This document shows, in pieces, positions 1 to 11,004 of a stretch of DNA of 64,000 bases. Under the pieces are notes generated by a model that saw only the letters and a list, made by a program, of their open reading frames with translations, was not told where the DNA came from and searched no databases. The DNA is from Pseudopyrenochaeta lycopersici. Taxonomy: Eukaryota > Ascomycota > Dothideomycetes > Pleosporales > Pseudopyrenochaetaceae. The first letter of the stretch is position 1. Each line of letters opens with the position of its first letter. The position numbers were made by a program, and so were the translations under genes. The stretch spans positions 620,001 through 684,000 of the forward strand of contig NHZP01000018.1 of assembly GCA_003313425.1 (NCBI GenBank). The letters run 5' to 3'.

Positions 1-55
1 CCTTTACCCTCTCGGTATATCCGACCCCTCCTAACACTCACTATTGTGTATACAG

Positions 56-1940
56 CGCTATTGCGAAGCCTTCAACCTGGCAGGAAACAAGCGGCGCAGC
101 TTCTCCTCCCAAGGGTAAGAATACCTCTAGCGACTACTTGTGTAACATAGGCTGACTTTGTACCTCCTTTCCTGGCAGAGGCCTGCTGAATCGCATGTTC
201 GGGACCTCACCTGGGAAGGAAGACGAATTGGCTGCCATTGACGGCCCCGCAATGAGCGACTCGCAAAAGCCCGCGCCAGCGGCTTCATCGGCTTCATCAG
301 CTCCCATAGACATCGCAAGCCCAGGCACGACAAACGCTGCTGGCAACGGAGTCACATCTGCAGACCGAAAGAACAGCGACAGTGGCTCCACCCCGAACAC
401 GGAGAAGAAACGCCGGAGCAGCGGGGTGTCGCGTGCAAGGGACATGTTCTCGAGCGCAAAGCAGTCGCTACATCTGAGCGGTTCCTCTCCTACGTCTTCC
501 AACTCTGCGACGTCGACACAAAATGCTCAAACCCCTATGCAGAAGCTGGGCAAGTCCGACGCGGCGCTCAGTGTTCCCCAAGGCTCCTTCAACAACTCCG
601 CTGGCGAGTCCGCACCAGGTCCGCGATCTACTTTCAGAGTAGGCGTCACAGAAGACAAGAACAAGAAATGCAGAAGGACGATGGAGGACACACACGCATA
701 TCTGTACAACTTCCTGAGCACCCCCGCTCCCTCGTACGGGCCAGACAAGACGGGCTCTGTTTCCGAGACTGCCTCAACTCGCTCTGATCTCTCCGCTCAG
801 CCAGTCATCGAGACAGACAATGGATATTTCGCTATCTTCGATGGGCACGCTGGCACTTTTGCCGCCGACTGGTGCGGTAAAAAGTTACATTTAATTCTGG
901 AAGATACTATTCGGAAGAATCCCAACACACCCATACCTGAATTGCTCGACCAAACGTTCACCGTCGTGGATCAACAACTCGAGAAGCTACCGCTCAAGAA
1001 CAGTGGCTGCACGGCAGTAATCGCAGTCTTGCGGTGGGAAGACCGCGTTCCCAATTCCCAATCATCTACCGGCTCAGTCTTGTTCGCTCCCGCTGCAGCA
1101 TCAGCTGTCAAGAATGCCGGCGAAAGCGGCGAAAACAAAGCAGAGGGCGGTGATGCAGCTTCTACGGAACCTACTAGTGAACAACAAGTGGAAGCGAAGC
1201 TACGGAACGAAGCGAGCCGGCAAAGGGTGCTCTACACTGCAAATGTTGGCGATGCGCGCATTGTTCTATGTCGAAATGGCCGAGCGCTTCGGCTGTCGTA
1301 TGACCACAAGGGTAGTGATGAGAACGAAGGGCGCCGCGTCGCTAGTGCCGGTGGGTTGATACTCAACAACCGCGTCAATGGCGTTCTTGCTGTCACACGA
1401 GCGCTCGGCGATGCGTACATGAAGGATTTGGTGACTGGTCACCCGTATACTACTGAGACGGTGATCCAGGCAGATCAGGATGAGTTCCTCATCCTCGCCT
1501 GCGATGGTGTAAGTGGCACAACTCCAATGATTATGCATTAGCTAACGATTCAGCTCTGGGATGTCTGCTCCGACCAGGAAGCTGTGGACCTAGTCCGCCA
1601 CATTCATGACGCGCAAGAAGCTTCAAAAAAGCTCGTCGATTACGCCCTCGCACGATTTTCAACCGACAATCTCTCCTGCATGGTGGTTCGCTTCGACAAC
1701 AAAGCACTGCGGCAGCGCAAGAACGAGGCTGCAATGGGCGTTGATGGGGACCAGGCGACCTTAAAGGGAGGAGTGACGGAGGCAGACGCTATTGTGGCAC
1801 AAGCGAGGAAATCCATTGGTGAGCCTGAGCAATCGCTCGAGAGTACTGCGAAAGAGATCATCATGGAGGAAGCGGAAGCCGAGCCAGGCCCAGAGCTAAA
1901 CATTGATGCTGCGAAAGCGGCCCAGAAGAACCCCGTGTGA
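56..1940 (+). CDS. PP2C-type protein phosphatase, 5' end cut by window edge
   Basis: Metal-dependent Ser/Thr phosphatase of the PP2C family, most like the fungal Ptc1 group that down-regulates MAP-kinase signalling (family knowledge). Exons read as 56-114, 179-1508 and 1554-1940; the phases agree, and the second visible intron has a GCTAAC branch site. Visible PP2C motifs in order: a MEDTH block, DGHAG, GDAR, a DHKG block, RALGD, ACDG followed after the intron by LWDV, and DNLS near the end; these include the metal-binding aspartates. A Ser/Thr-rich N-terminal region of about 140 residues precedes the domain, and a low-complexity insert of about 70 residues sits between the TAVIAVL strand and the GDAR motif. 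The reading frame is open leftwards to an acceptor-like TACAG at 51-55, so the start codon probably lies outside the window. An ATG at 195 would be a fallback start. Confident on family, less on orthology. Confidence 0.88.
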
Positions 1941-2362
1941 GGTAGAGGAGATGTTGGTGGGGCTTCTTCAAGTGGTTTTCAACGAGCGCATGCAAGCAGG
2001 ATACGGGCAGGCGCACAATGTTTTCTGAGCAAGGGGTGGCCAAGTGTAGTTCATTTTCTGACTGTACCAACGAAGCCAGGCGTTTCGGAAGTCAACGTGG
2101 CTGAAGCTATGGGAAATTCACTTTATGATCATGACTCAAGAGGCCTTGCTTCATTTGACCTGGATAGTGATGGTAATCCTGGCTGCGGGGAAGCACGGAC
2201 CCCAAATCGTGGATCGGTGGGGTACCTTTTCTGCGTCCTCCATATTTCGCCAACATCCCACGTTTCTCACGACTAGGGCGCGCTGTATTCACCCGCGGAC
2301 CTTATACCTTGTAGTCACACGACCCCCCATGCGGCTCCAACCCAAGGAGCACCGCAGTCATC
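1941..2362. other. Intergenic, PP2C 3' flank and SNF4 promoter
   Basis: No gene seen in these 422 bases. Short overlapping ORFs here lack codon bias and family resemblance. Confidence 0.6.
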
Positions 2363-3686
2363 ATGTCTGGCGTCGACACCGCCGACTCAACGACCTCCAA
2401 TCCGCTCATTAATGATGCGCGCCCTGCATTTGTCACACCACGGAGCTTGCTCGAGCAATCGCGGCCAGGCCTGCTTCCGAGAACCGCGCTCGACCGCGAG
2501 CAGCTTGACGGCCTGGTACGGAGTCCATGATGAAGTCGCGTGCGGCGAGAAGGCTGACCACGAGCTAGAGCACCATCCGCGCCTTCCTCAAGGCCAGGAC
2601 GAGCTATGATGTGCTGCCCATCAGCTATCGCCTGATCGTCTTCGACACGGCGCTGCTCGTGAAGAAGAGCCTGAACATCCTCAACCAGAACGGTGAGCAC
2701 GTCGCGGGTGTGGTTGCTGCTTGCGCAAGCTAATTGCCCTTGTATAGGCATTGTCTCGGCGCCGCTATGGGACTCAAAGACGTCCACATTCGCCGGACTA
2801 CTGACCACCTCCGACTACATAAACGTCATTCAGTACTACTGGCAGAACCCCGATGCTCTGGCCAGAGTCGACCAGTTCCGCTTGAACAGCCTTCGAGGTT
2901 AGCGCCCATGCTCTCCTGCCGCGCATCTCAGCTTACCCGCGTAGACATTGAGAAGGCGCTTGGAGTCAAGCCCATAGAAACCATCTCCGTCCACCCCGAT
3001 AAGCCCGTCTATGAAGCGTGCCGCAAAATGCTCGAGTCACGCGCGCGGCGTATACCCATCGTCGACATCGACGACGAAACAAACCGGACAATGGTTGTCA
3101 GCGTGATAACGCAATACCGTATCCTGAAGTTCATTGCTGTGAACGTCAAAGAAACGCAGAAACTGCGGAAGCCGCTCAGAGACCTCAACGTGGGTACATA
3201 CACAGATCTTGCGACTGCATCCATGGACACGCCGGTCATGGACGTGATCCATATGCTCGTGAAAAAGGCCATATCAAGTGTGCCTATATTAGACAAAACA
3301 GGTATGTGAGACATTGTCCATACATGGATATTCTACCTAACAAGCGCAGGCGCCGTCCTCAATGTCTTTGAATCAGTCGATGTCATTGCCCTGATCAAGG
3401 GTGGTGTATACGACGACCTGAATCTGACAGTCGGAGACGCGCTACTCAAGCGTTCAGACGTAAGTGCTTCGCGCTGTGGGTCATGCACGTTGCTGATTTC
3501 TCCCAGGACTTTCCCGGCATCTTCACCTGCACCCTAAACGATAACATGTCGACAATATACGACACTATTCGAAAATCGCGTGTCCACCGTTTCATTGTGA
3601 TTGATGAAGACAACAAACTCAAGGGCGTCGTCACGCTAAGCGACGTATTGGAGCATACGCTGTTGGAAGGAGTGGACGACGAGTAG
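2363..3686 (+). CDS. SNF4: AMP-activated/SNF1 kinase gamma subunit (four CBS domains)
   Basis: Nucleotide-sensing gamma subunit of the SNF1/AMPK complex, which controls the response to glucose limitation. Six exons: 2363-2515, 2569-2692, 2748-2897, 2945-3301, 3350-3459, 3507-3686; all phases agree and give 357 residues, the usual fungal size. The protein reads through tandem CBS repeats with hallmarks such as [49 protein letters not shown] and [10 protein letters not shown] 50-residue N-terminal extension precedes the first CBS. The start is the first in-frame ATG of the exon. SNF1 is known to act upstream of Cat8/FacB-type activators, and a facB gene lies about 15 kb away; this is a functional link, not evidence of a cluster. 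Confidence 0.95.
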
Positions 3687-4499
3687 AGCGATACCATCCA
3701 TGACCACTGTGCGCTATCATACCGTCTCTCGACTACGGCATTGTTGCAAAGGCGATTCCTACATACACACCTAGATTATCCTCCCAAACCTGACATCCCT
3801 AAGCCTATTAGACCGTATACCCCAAAGACCATTTGAGGTCGATATTCACATAACTCGCAAAACCAAAAACAAACGCACTGCATACTGCGGGGTGTACGAG
3901 GCATTTGAGGCGCATTGAAAGGGAGATAGTCCACTTGTTCATATATCCTGAGCTGTGCGTTTTTCCTGAATTTTATTCATATAGATGTTCCAATATTTGT
4001 ATTTATCTTTGGCCCAGTTGCCCTCTCCTTTCTCTCTTGTTCCCATCGTGCTAATTCTTGATGACGATGACTAAATATCTATAATCTTACAAAGATACGG
4101 TATGAAATATAGGTATATACACTCCTGACCTAGCATTAAGAAACAAATGCCAATAACAGCAAGACTCAACTGAACCTATCTCAGCCGACTCTCAACACAT
4201 CCTTCCGCGTTTCGAAGAGTCGAAGCCGTTCAGTGCATGTCTGGCTTCTTATTGCTTGTTCCCAGCTTTCAGGTTTCTGGTATGCACCTTTCAGAAGCCC
4301 TTCGCTGGTACTGCATCATAGCGCCTTTGGAGAGGATACGAGAAGTAGTGCCCCGCGCATCATGCTTGAAGTCTCGAGTCGTATACGTAGAGAGAAACGC
4401 CGCCCTCTTTTCAGTAAAGGCGGCTATGTACCACGTTGGACCATTGAGATGACGTGCAGCCACGCCTCAAAAGCGGTAAATATTCCACCCGTATAAACA
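3687..4499. other. Intergenic, tail-to-tail 3' flanks
   Basis: Lies between the converging SNF4 and the minus-strand orphan gene. It is AT-rich around 3930-4150, as expected for untranslated and termination sequence. No gene seen. Confidence 0.55.
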
Positions 4500-5383
4500 T
4501 CAGGTAAGACTCAAAGTAAACAGAACATCATCCGAGAAGTCGGTCGAGGTCGGACTGTCGCTATATAAATCGTTCACGGGATCCATCAAGTCGCGCAAGC
4601 CGTCGATGAAGCTCGGACTCAGCCGGATTTGCTATGAATCTCAGTACCCTCCCATGGATTGGGAAAGAGAGTTTTACTTACAGCAATCTGGGGTGCCTTG
4701 TCCGAAATTATGAGCCGCTCAATCGTATCGGACTTTCTCACGGGGACTGAGGACCATGTGGCGCAGTATGAACATCCACTCTCGATGCAGTAGAAGCCTG
4801 GTCGAAGTTCGCTCAGTGTAGCGTCTGCTTCAATACGACCGCACCTCTTGCAATTTCCCTGCCGGAACTTGTGCTTGCAGTTGTCAACAGTCGCTATTCT
4901 GTTGTTGGCTGGTAACTCAGTACGGCCATGGTATTGGAAGGCTTGTCTGACGACCTTCTTCAGTCGACCGAACAGCCCGTTCTTGTTCTTTGGTGGGATG
5001 CCTTCTGTTTGCGGCCTAGAGACGTTCACCCCCAGACCGTACGCACTCGTCCTAGGTGATGATGAGCTTGGTTCGGCGTTCATTCCATGCCGCTCGACCG
5101 CCCGGTCTCTAGGCAATATAGCACTGTTAACCGCGTTCGAACGGCCTGTAAGGCTAGCCTCCGGATGTAAGAATGGCACAGAGTTCTGTCGTTGATGCCT
5201 CGAGTCAGTGTTATGAGCGACTGCAGCGAGAGCCTCTCCCCGCTGGTGCTGTTGCACTTTCTCGTCTGCCATCTGTTGGAGTGTGGGACGGGAGTACCTG
5301 AGATGGATGGCTTCGTAGACTGTGCCAATGATGGGCTCATCTTGGAAGAGGTCTGGGTATGTGGGGAGGGTTATTGACTGCAT
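4500..5383 (-). CDS. Hypothetical protein with C-terminal Cys pairs
   Basis: Not recognised. Two exons on the minus strand, 5383-4682 and 4631-4500, joined in phase 0 across a 50-nt intron (GTAAGT..TAG), give 277 residues. I start at the ATG at 5383; the frame is open upstream to about 5527 but holds no ATG there. The N-terminal half is polar and Ser-rich. The C-terminal half (residues 160-230) has a basic patch GLFGRLKKVVRQAF, then NCKHKF..CKRCGR and FYCIESGCSYC. These Cys/His pairs look like a small zinc-binding module. The intron call rests on the splice consensus and the acidic tail it creates (SDSPTSTDFSDD). A TATA-like element lies about 180 bp upstream. Confidence 0.72.
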
Positions 5384-6262
5384 GGTTGAGAGTAACTTGC
5401 GGGTATAAAAGGGGAAGATTGGAGAGTGTGAAGTTCGGATGGTGAGATTGAGGTATTTGATAGTAGAAGCTATAGTGGATGTGGATGCCGATCGTGGGAG
5501 TGTGGGTGCAGTTGAAAGTTGAGTCAATTCTTGAAGAGGGCTCTTGGGTGTGGTTTTGAAGGGTTTATATAAGCAGCGAGAGTAGTTGTGAAGGCAGAGC
5601 CTCTAGAGTATTACGGTCACGTATCTATCACCAAGGCGATACCGTGTCAAGGAGCCCTTCACTGAGATACTTCGAATTGTATCTTCGAAAAATAACGTCG
5701 CGACTACTCAAGCACTCAAACAGCGACGGTGAAACCGTTTTTGGAGGTTGCGATCTGCCAGGTATACCAAATGTCTCGGCTAGTACTTCTACAAGACATT
5801 GTACAGATTGTTGCAACCCACTTGATTCTGCTATCTTGATGCCAAAGGAATATCGTGTACATTTGTGGCATCACGCAATATCAGGTTACCCTGGCTTCTG
5901 GGACGAGACGGCGAGCTGCTGGGAATTGATACCGTTGGCAATGACCTGCACCTACTCAACTATCTCCACGAAAGATACTTTAATCGAGGCCAACATCTTA
6001 GGGGTTCTAGATTGAGCTGATCTTGAGGCCTTATCAGAACTTTATTGTACAAGCCAGTTAGACGTAAATTCGAAGTTGTAGGGTGGGAGTAGCAGATGGA
6101 ATCTACCAAAAGGGGTCCCTGACTAGTGACTTGTGTGAAGCCAGATTGGCTGCAATTGGCCTTAGCGCAGATCCCCCTGTACCCCATGAACTGGTGAACG
6201 AGCTTCCCCAGATCGCCTCAAAACATAATTGCGCAAGCTTATGGTAGCTTCCGTGTGGAGCC
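5384..6262. other. Divergent promoter region
   Basis: Head-to-head spacer between the orphan minus-strand gene and the DUF3431 gene. A 123-codon plus-strand ORF at 5644-6015 has no family resemblance. Apart from the TATA-like site listed separately, nothing recognised. Confidence 0.5.
5563..5571 (-). promoter_or_regulatory. TATA-like element
   Basis: The minus strand reads TTATATAAA here, about 180 bp upstream of the chosen ATG of the orphan gene. Its position fits a core promoter with a 5' UTR of roughly 150 nt. Confidence 0.45.
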
Positions 6263-7463
6263 ATGCCGCGTCTCACAGCTAAGACGATAGTTGTTGCCCT
6301 TAACTTCATCCTCATCACTGCGCTTTTCCTCCATTTGAAGTACGAAATATGGGACAAGAACGTCGGTGCAGCTGGACTCGCCGATCTCGCGCACCTACCA
6401 GATGAGCTTCTCGACGACCACCGGACGGGCGCAGTGACACACGCGCAAGACGACCAAAAATTGAAGGTTAACGCAGGGATCAAGTCGCGGAAGACTGCAG
6501 TGGTCGTTGCAAGCCAAGCATCCGAGAATGCGACATGGCTCCACCAGTATTTCCCGGACTGGGAGAAGAATATCTACAGGGTGGACGTCCCCGATGCGCC
6601 GCTGACGGTACCAAAGAACAAGGGCAGGGAGAGTATGGTCTACCTGACGTACGTATCCTCTCATGCCTGAAAACATGGCAAGCTAACATGGGCGCCGAAA
6701 CAGCTACATAATAGATCACTATAATTCTCTACCGGACAATGTACTTTTCATACATCCGAACCGCTACCAATGGCACAACGACGACCCCGACTACGACGGC
6801 CTTCCTATGCTGCGGCACTTTCAATTGCCTTACCTCGAGAAAGAAGGCTACGTCAACATCCGCTGTGCCTGGTCACTAGGCTGCCCTAGCGAGATCAAGC
6901 CACTCGAGGAAGAGGGCGAACACAGGGAGGCTGTACATGCTGGCGGTGACTATAAGAAGGCGTTCCAGCATCTGTTTCCTGGGACAGAAGTCCCGAGATA
7001 TGTAGGCGTGAGCTGCTGCGCGCAGTTTGCCGCGACTCGGGAGAAGATTCGGGAGAGGAAGAGGGAGGAGTATGTAAGGTATAGGGATTGGATAATTGAA
7101 ACAACGCTAGACGATAGCATTAGTGGACGAGTCTTCGAGTACTCTTGGCATAGTAAGTTCTCCTTGCGGTCAACTGGTCACTGTTGCTCCTCGCATTGAT
7201 GGCTGCGGCTCTCCGCTGCCTATCATCTCTTCTGCTCTATACCCACACTGACTTCGATAGTGATCTTTGGCAAGAAACCTGTCCACTGCCCGCATGCGGA
7301 AGATTGCTACTGTAAAGTTTTTGGGCTTTGCAAGCTCACCTGTAAAGACCCGGGAAGCTGTGAGGGAAGATATACACTTCCCCCCTATTCCAGTCTTCCA
7401 AAAGGCTGGCCGTTCATTGGTTGGGAGAGCGAGAAGCGGCAGCGATTAGGTCCTGAGGAGTAA
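6263..7463 (+). CDS. DUF3431 family protein with N-terminal membrane anchor
   Basis: Fungal DUF3431 protein; the family is of unproven function and resembles secretory-pathway glycosyltransferase-like proteins. Three exons, 6263-6648, 6704-7152 and 7261-7463, join in phase to give 345 residues. Intron 1 has a GCTAAC branch site. A hydrophobic stretch at about residues 7-24 follows a short basic N-terminus, so a type II signal anchor is likely. Family hallmarks: VVVASQASENATWL, NKGRESMVYLTYIIDHY, LPDNVLFIHPNRYQWHND, and a Cys-rich C-terminus with CPHAEDCYCKVFGLC. The last exon supplies the Cys-rich tail, which supports the second intron (108 nt). Confident on family; no specific substrate can be named. 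Confidence 0.9.
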
Positions 7464-9070
7464 TCGAACTCAACGAGATAAATAGAGCCACGACCTCGAC
7501 TGTTATCTGCCCTCGCAGTTGTCCAGAGCAAGCCAAGACAAGGATACTGGTCCCTTTGCGCTATCGACTTATAGTCACAGGGGGGCTCCTGAGAAGCTAT
7601 CAAACCTTGCTGGACCTCTTTCAACACATTCCCACAACCCACCAATGTCTGCTATCCACATATTTCCTCGGACTCTACTCGCTCGTTGTATGTTGGGGAG
7701 CCGTTACCCCGCCTGGAAAATGCTGAATAGGGTCAATCAAAGAAACGCCCACACCGTGGGGTCCAGCCTTGTATATTTCTCCCCACGATAAAACGGGGCC
7801 ATCGCCAATCTCACCCCACTCAACCATTCGACACTGGAAAACGCCAATATTCGGCAACTTAGGTTTCGAAGGCCTCTATTCGCCTAGTCCCTAGTACCTA
7901 GTACGCTGGCGGTAACAGCGGCTTGGTAATGGGTGATGTGCCGTGCATCTTTCACAGTGCACCTTGCAGGCCAGCCAGTCTCCATCCCACCTTCTCTCGT
8001 GTAATACCGCACACTATTTGCTGGAAATGAAGTAGGGGCAGCATGTATAAACCGAAGGGGCAATACTTGCGGTGCATGCAAAGCAAGGCCTGCACGCGAA
8101 TCCAATACTTGTGGATCTGCTCTACCCGCATCCCCGTTAGGATATCATTTGTCAATCTAGGAATATACATTGGGTGCCGAACTTTAATTGAGGTAGGGTG
8201 GCTCAAGAAGGGCAAAGGAGGAAGAAATACGAACCTTGCATCGGGTTGCGTCTTGATATTCGAAGCCCTCCGTACTATGTGGGCTGCATACGCATACTTT
8301 GCCGCATTTAAACCCTGTTGTATGCCGGATTTGCACGTTTAGGCTGGAATGTTGACTACTCAGAGCGGCCGAGATTCTTCATGGAGCAAGGCTGAAAAGC
8401 TATGCTTGTAAAGAGATTGAGGATATTGGTCAGGTTAGACGAATGGCTCAGCCGGATAAAAAAAGGGCGTATTTGTTGGCATTTCGTCAAGTAGATACGC
8501 GCAGGCATTGTACCACTGCACAATACCAGCGTGCTTCCACGCACTGGGTCCGCCAAGAAATGAGGCTCTTCTGGCACGATTGATTGGCGGTCAAGGTACA
8601 CCGCCCACGCACTGAGAAAGACCGAAGGTCATCTGGCGCACCAAAGAGCATCAGTTGATCGATCTCAACGGTTTCATCGGCATAATTGATGTCACCAACT
8701 TACTCGTAATCAGTCCCCATTGCGTCGCAGAGCCTCATATACCCCGCTTTGGGGACAATGGGCCGGAGAATGGCGCTTCATTAGCTTTTCAGCCTTGGAG
8801 TAGTATGCACCGACGTACCAAATTCCGAGCAGAGCCTCATCACAACAATGCCAGATTTATGGCTTGTAGCGCACCTTCACATCATGCACAAGCTACCCAC
8901 GCCTGACCTCCTTTGCTTATGCTTAGCCTCATCTTATGCCTTACCATACAAGTTAATCAGCTTCCTCTTCTGTTCTCACCGTCATTACGCACATGAAGAC
9001 GAGCTTACGTGACATCCTACCTTCGCTTTCTACATTCTTCGTCTAGCCTCGTTGGCAATTTCCAGGTTTC
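7464..9070. other. Intergenic, no gene seen
   Basis: About 1.6 kb between two plus-strand genes. ORFs of 60-110 codons are scattered on both strands, overlap one another, and carry no recognisable motif. It presumably contains the DUF3431 3' UTR and the promoter of the F-box gene. Confidence 0.5.
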
Positions 9071-11004
9071 ATGACTATCTCTCTTGATCGGCTACCGTTC
9101 GATATTTTGTTTTGCATTGCCTCACACTTGTCTCTTGACGAAGTCGTTCATCTTGGCCAGACATGCTGCCAACTAAAAGCTTTATTGGAGGAAAGAACGC
9201 TTTGCAGACGAGCCGTCGAGGTAAGAAAAAGGTTGCACAGTAGTAACCGTCGTAACACATCTAACGCCACTAGTAGATTCAATATCCACACACCGAAGAA
9301 GCTCGGCTCGCACGAGCAGAAAAGATTACGTACAAGCAAGCATTGCAGGCCATCTACGACAGGCGCCATGCTTTCTCGACGGCGTATCCTTTTTCAGCTC
9401 GTATTCTAGGCCAAGGAAATACATTCCTTTATCGTCAAGGCACGCTATGTGTCTTAGAAGGTGACATTGTACGCGTATCGGAAGTACATACCAAATCGGA
9501 GAATGTTCAGCTTTGTCTCGCGACCATCATTCGACCAATACTCGAGATAGCCTTCGCATCATCTGGTGACTTTAGGGTATCTTTGCTTCATTACAGCGAC
9601 GGGATACTTGCGGTTCACGTGCAAGGAGGTGCTCAATCGAGCATTGATCATATCTTCGCAATTACTACGGCTGTCAATGTACCAGATAAGGAAAGAGTCA
9701 TTAGGGCATTTCAACTTGCTTCAAGCTCTAAGCTGTTTGTCAGACATAACTCTCGATATCTTTACTACGGTACCCACACAGGCATTGGCGATGATGGCCA
9801 TCATAAGTGGGAGATTGATGGCATTTCTCTGAACAAAGAGTTCCCATTACCCAGACGAGAGAAACCCCTCCTACTAGAGAATTTTCATGGCACAGACATT
9901 GGATCTACTGTTGCCTTTGAGATACAAAATGACTACTTCTACGCCGTTTCCAACCAGGGGACGTTCGAAGTCGAAGAGATCGACTACACATCCTTCTATC
10001 ACTGGGTCCGCTTTCCGGTCGATCAACCACTGCACGAGTTTGTAGAAAAAGACGAGCGACTTTATCGTCGCCAACATCACGAAGGGCCAATACATGATTC
10101 GTGGACGGATCTTTCTCTCCAGATCGATGAAAGTAGCAACAAGACTGTCATCGTAGAGTCGCGGCGCGAGTGGGCGAGAGCTTCCTCACGACAGTCACGT
10201 ACATTCTATATCACAAGGCTCAAGAGGTCCTCCTCTGATGAGTCCTCAACGATTGAAGACCCTTCAGATGGACCGGATCTACCTAAGGATGATATCCTTG
10301 CGGCTCTCGTCGACTCGTCCAACGCCCCGAATTTTATGCTCACACCGCCGCAGTACAGCTGGAGTCAGCACCCTGAATTCTCCAGAGACGATGTCTCACC
10401 AAGATCATTCATTCTCGCGCGAACAAAGTTCAGGGCTTACAACAAATCATGCACAGCATTTCTCGATCTCGTGGAAGATGAACGATGTTGTAACGATCCC
10501 TCAAAACCTCCCTGCCTCAGGCTCCGAATCGGTTCACGCCGTGAAGCGCCCCTGTATGAGCCGCCAGCAAACGCAAAGGGTAAGCAGCGCGTTGAAATGG
10601 TGGAACCGGAATTTGAAGACAATATCCAATACCAGCATTCGCCAATTCGCATGTGGCCTCCACCAAGCTCCAGGTGTCCTTGCGCGCAACGTTTACATGG
10701 CATATTAAACCCTCCGCTACCCTCGGGCTTATCACACACACGCAGTGTCACTGGTGTATTGGATGAGCGCAGCCTTGTATACATGGTCAAGCCAGGACGC
10801 CTATATGGCTCGGGCAATGACAGCACATTGGGCACCATTGTTTTGGTCGACTTCAGTCGGCCCTTCATGCCCAGGGACAGCACAGCGCCAACATCTTCAT
10901 CAATGTCAAGGTGTGACAGCAAGATGGAAGACGAGTTCAATCCTTCGTCTTGGGAGTGGGCACCGGGCTTGCAGAAATGCTGTCAAAGTGGAACGTGTCG
11001 ATGA
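9071..11004 (+). CDS. F-box domain protein
   Basis: Probable substrate-recognition subunit of an SCF-type ubiquitin ligase. Exon 1 (9071-9220, 50 codons) carries almost the whole F-box: LDRLPFDILFCIASHLSLDE, then the Leu/Cys-rich helix to residue 45. It ends with GAG at a GTAAGA donor, and a 56-nt intron with a CTAAC branch leads to exon 2 (9277-11004). Total 625 residues. The long C-terminal region looks like an irregular beta-propeller-type F-box partner: repeated hydrophobic strands, an FLDLVEDERC segment and paired Cys (CPCAQ; CCQSGTCR at the very end). Target unknown. The stop at 11002-11004 is accepted, although another frame stays open a little further. Confidence 0.85.

Noticed and set aside
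5384..5527. N-terminal extension of the orphan minus-strand protein
   Set aside because: The frame is open but contains no ATG; the first usable start is at 5383.
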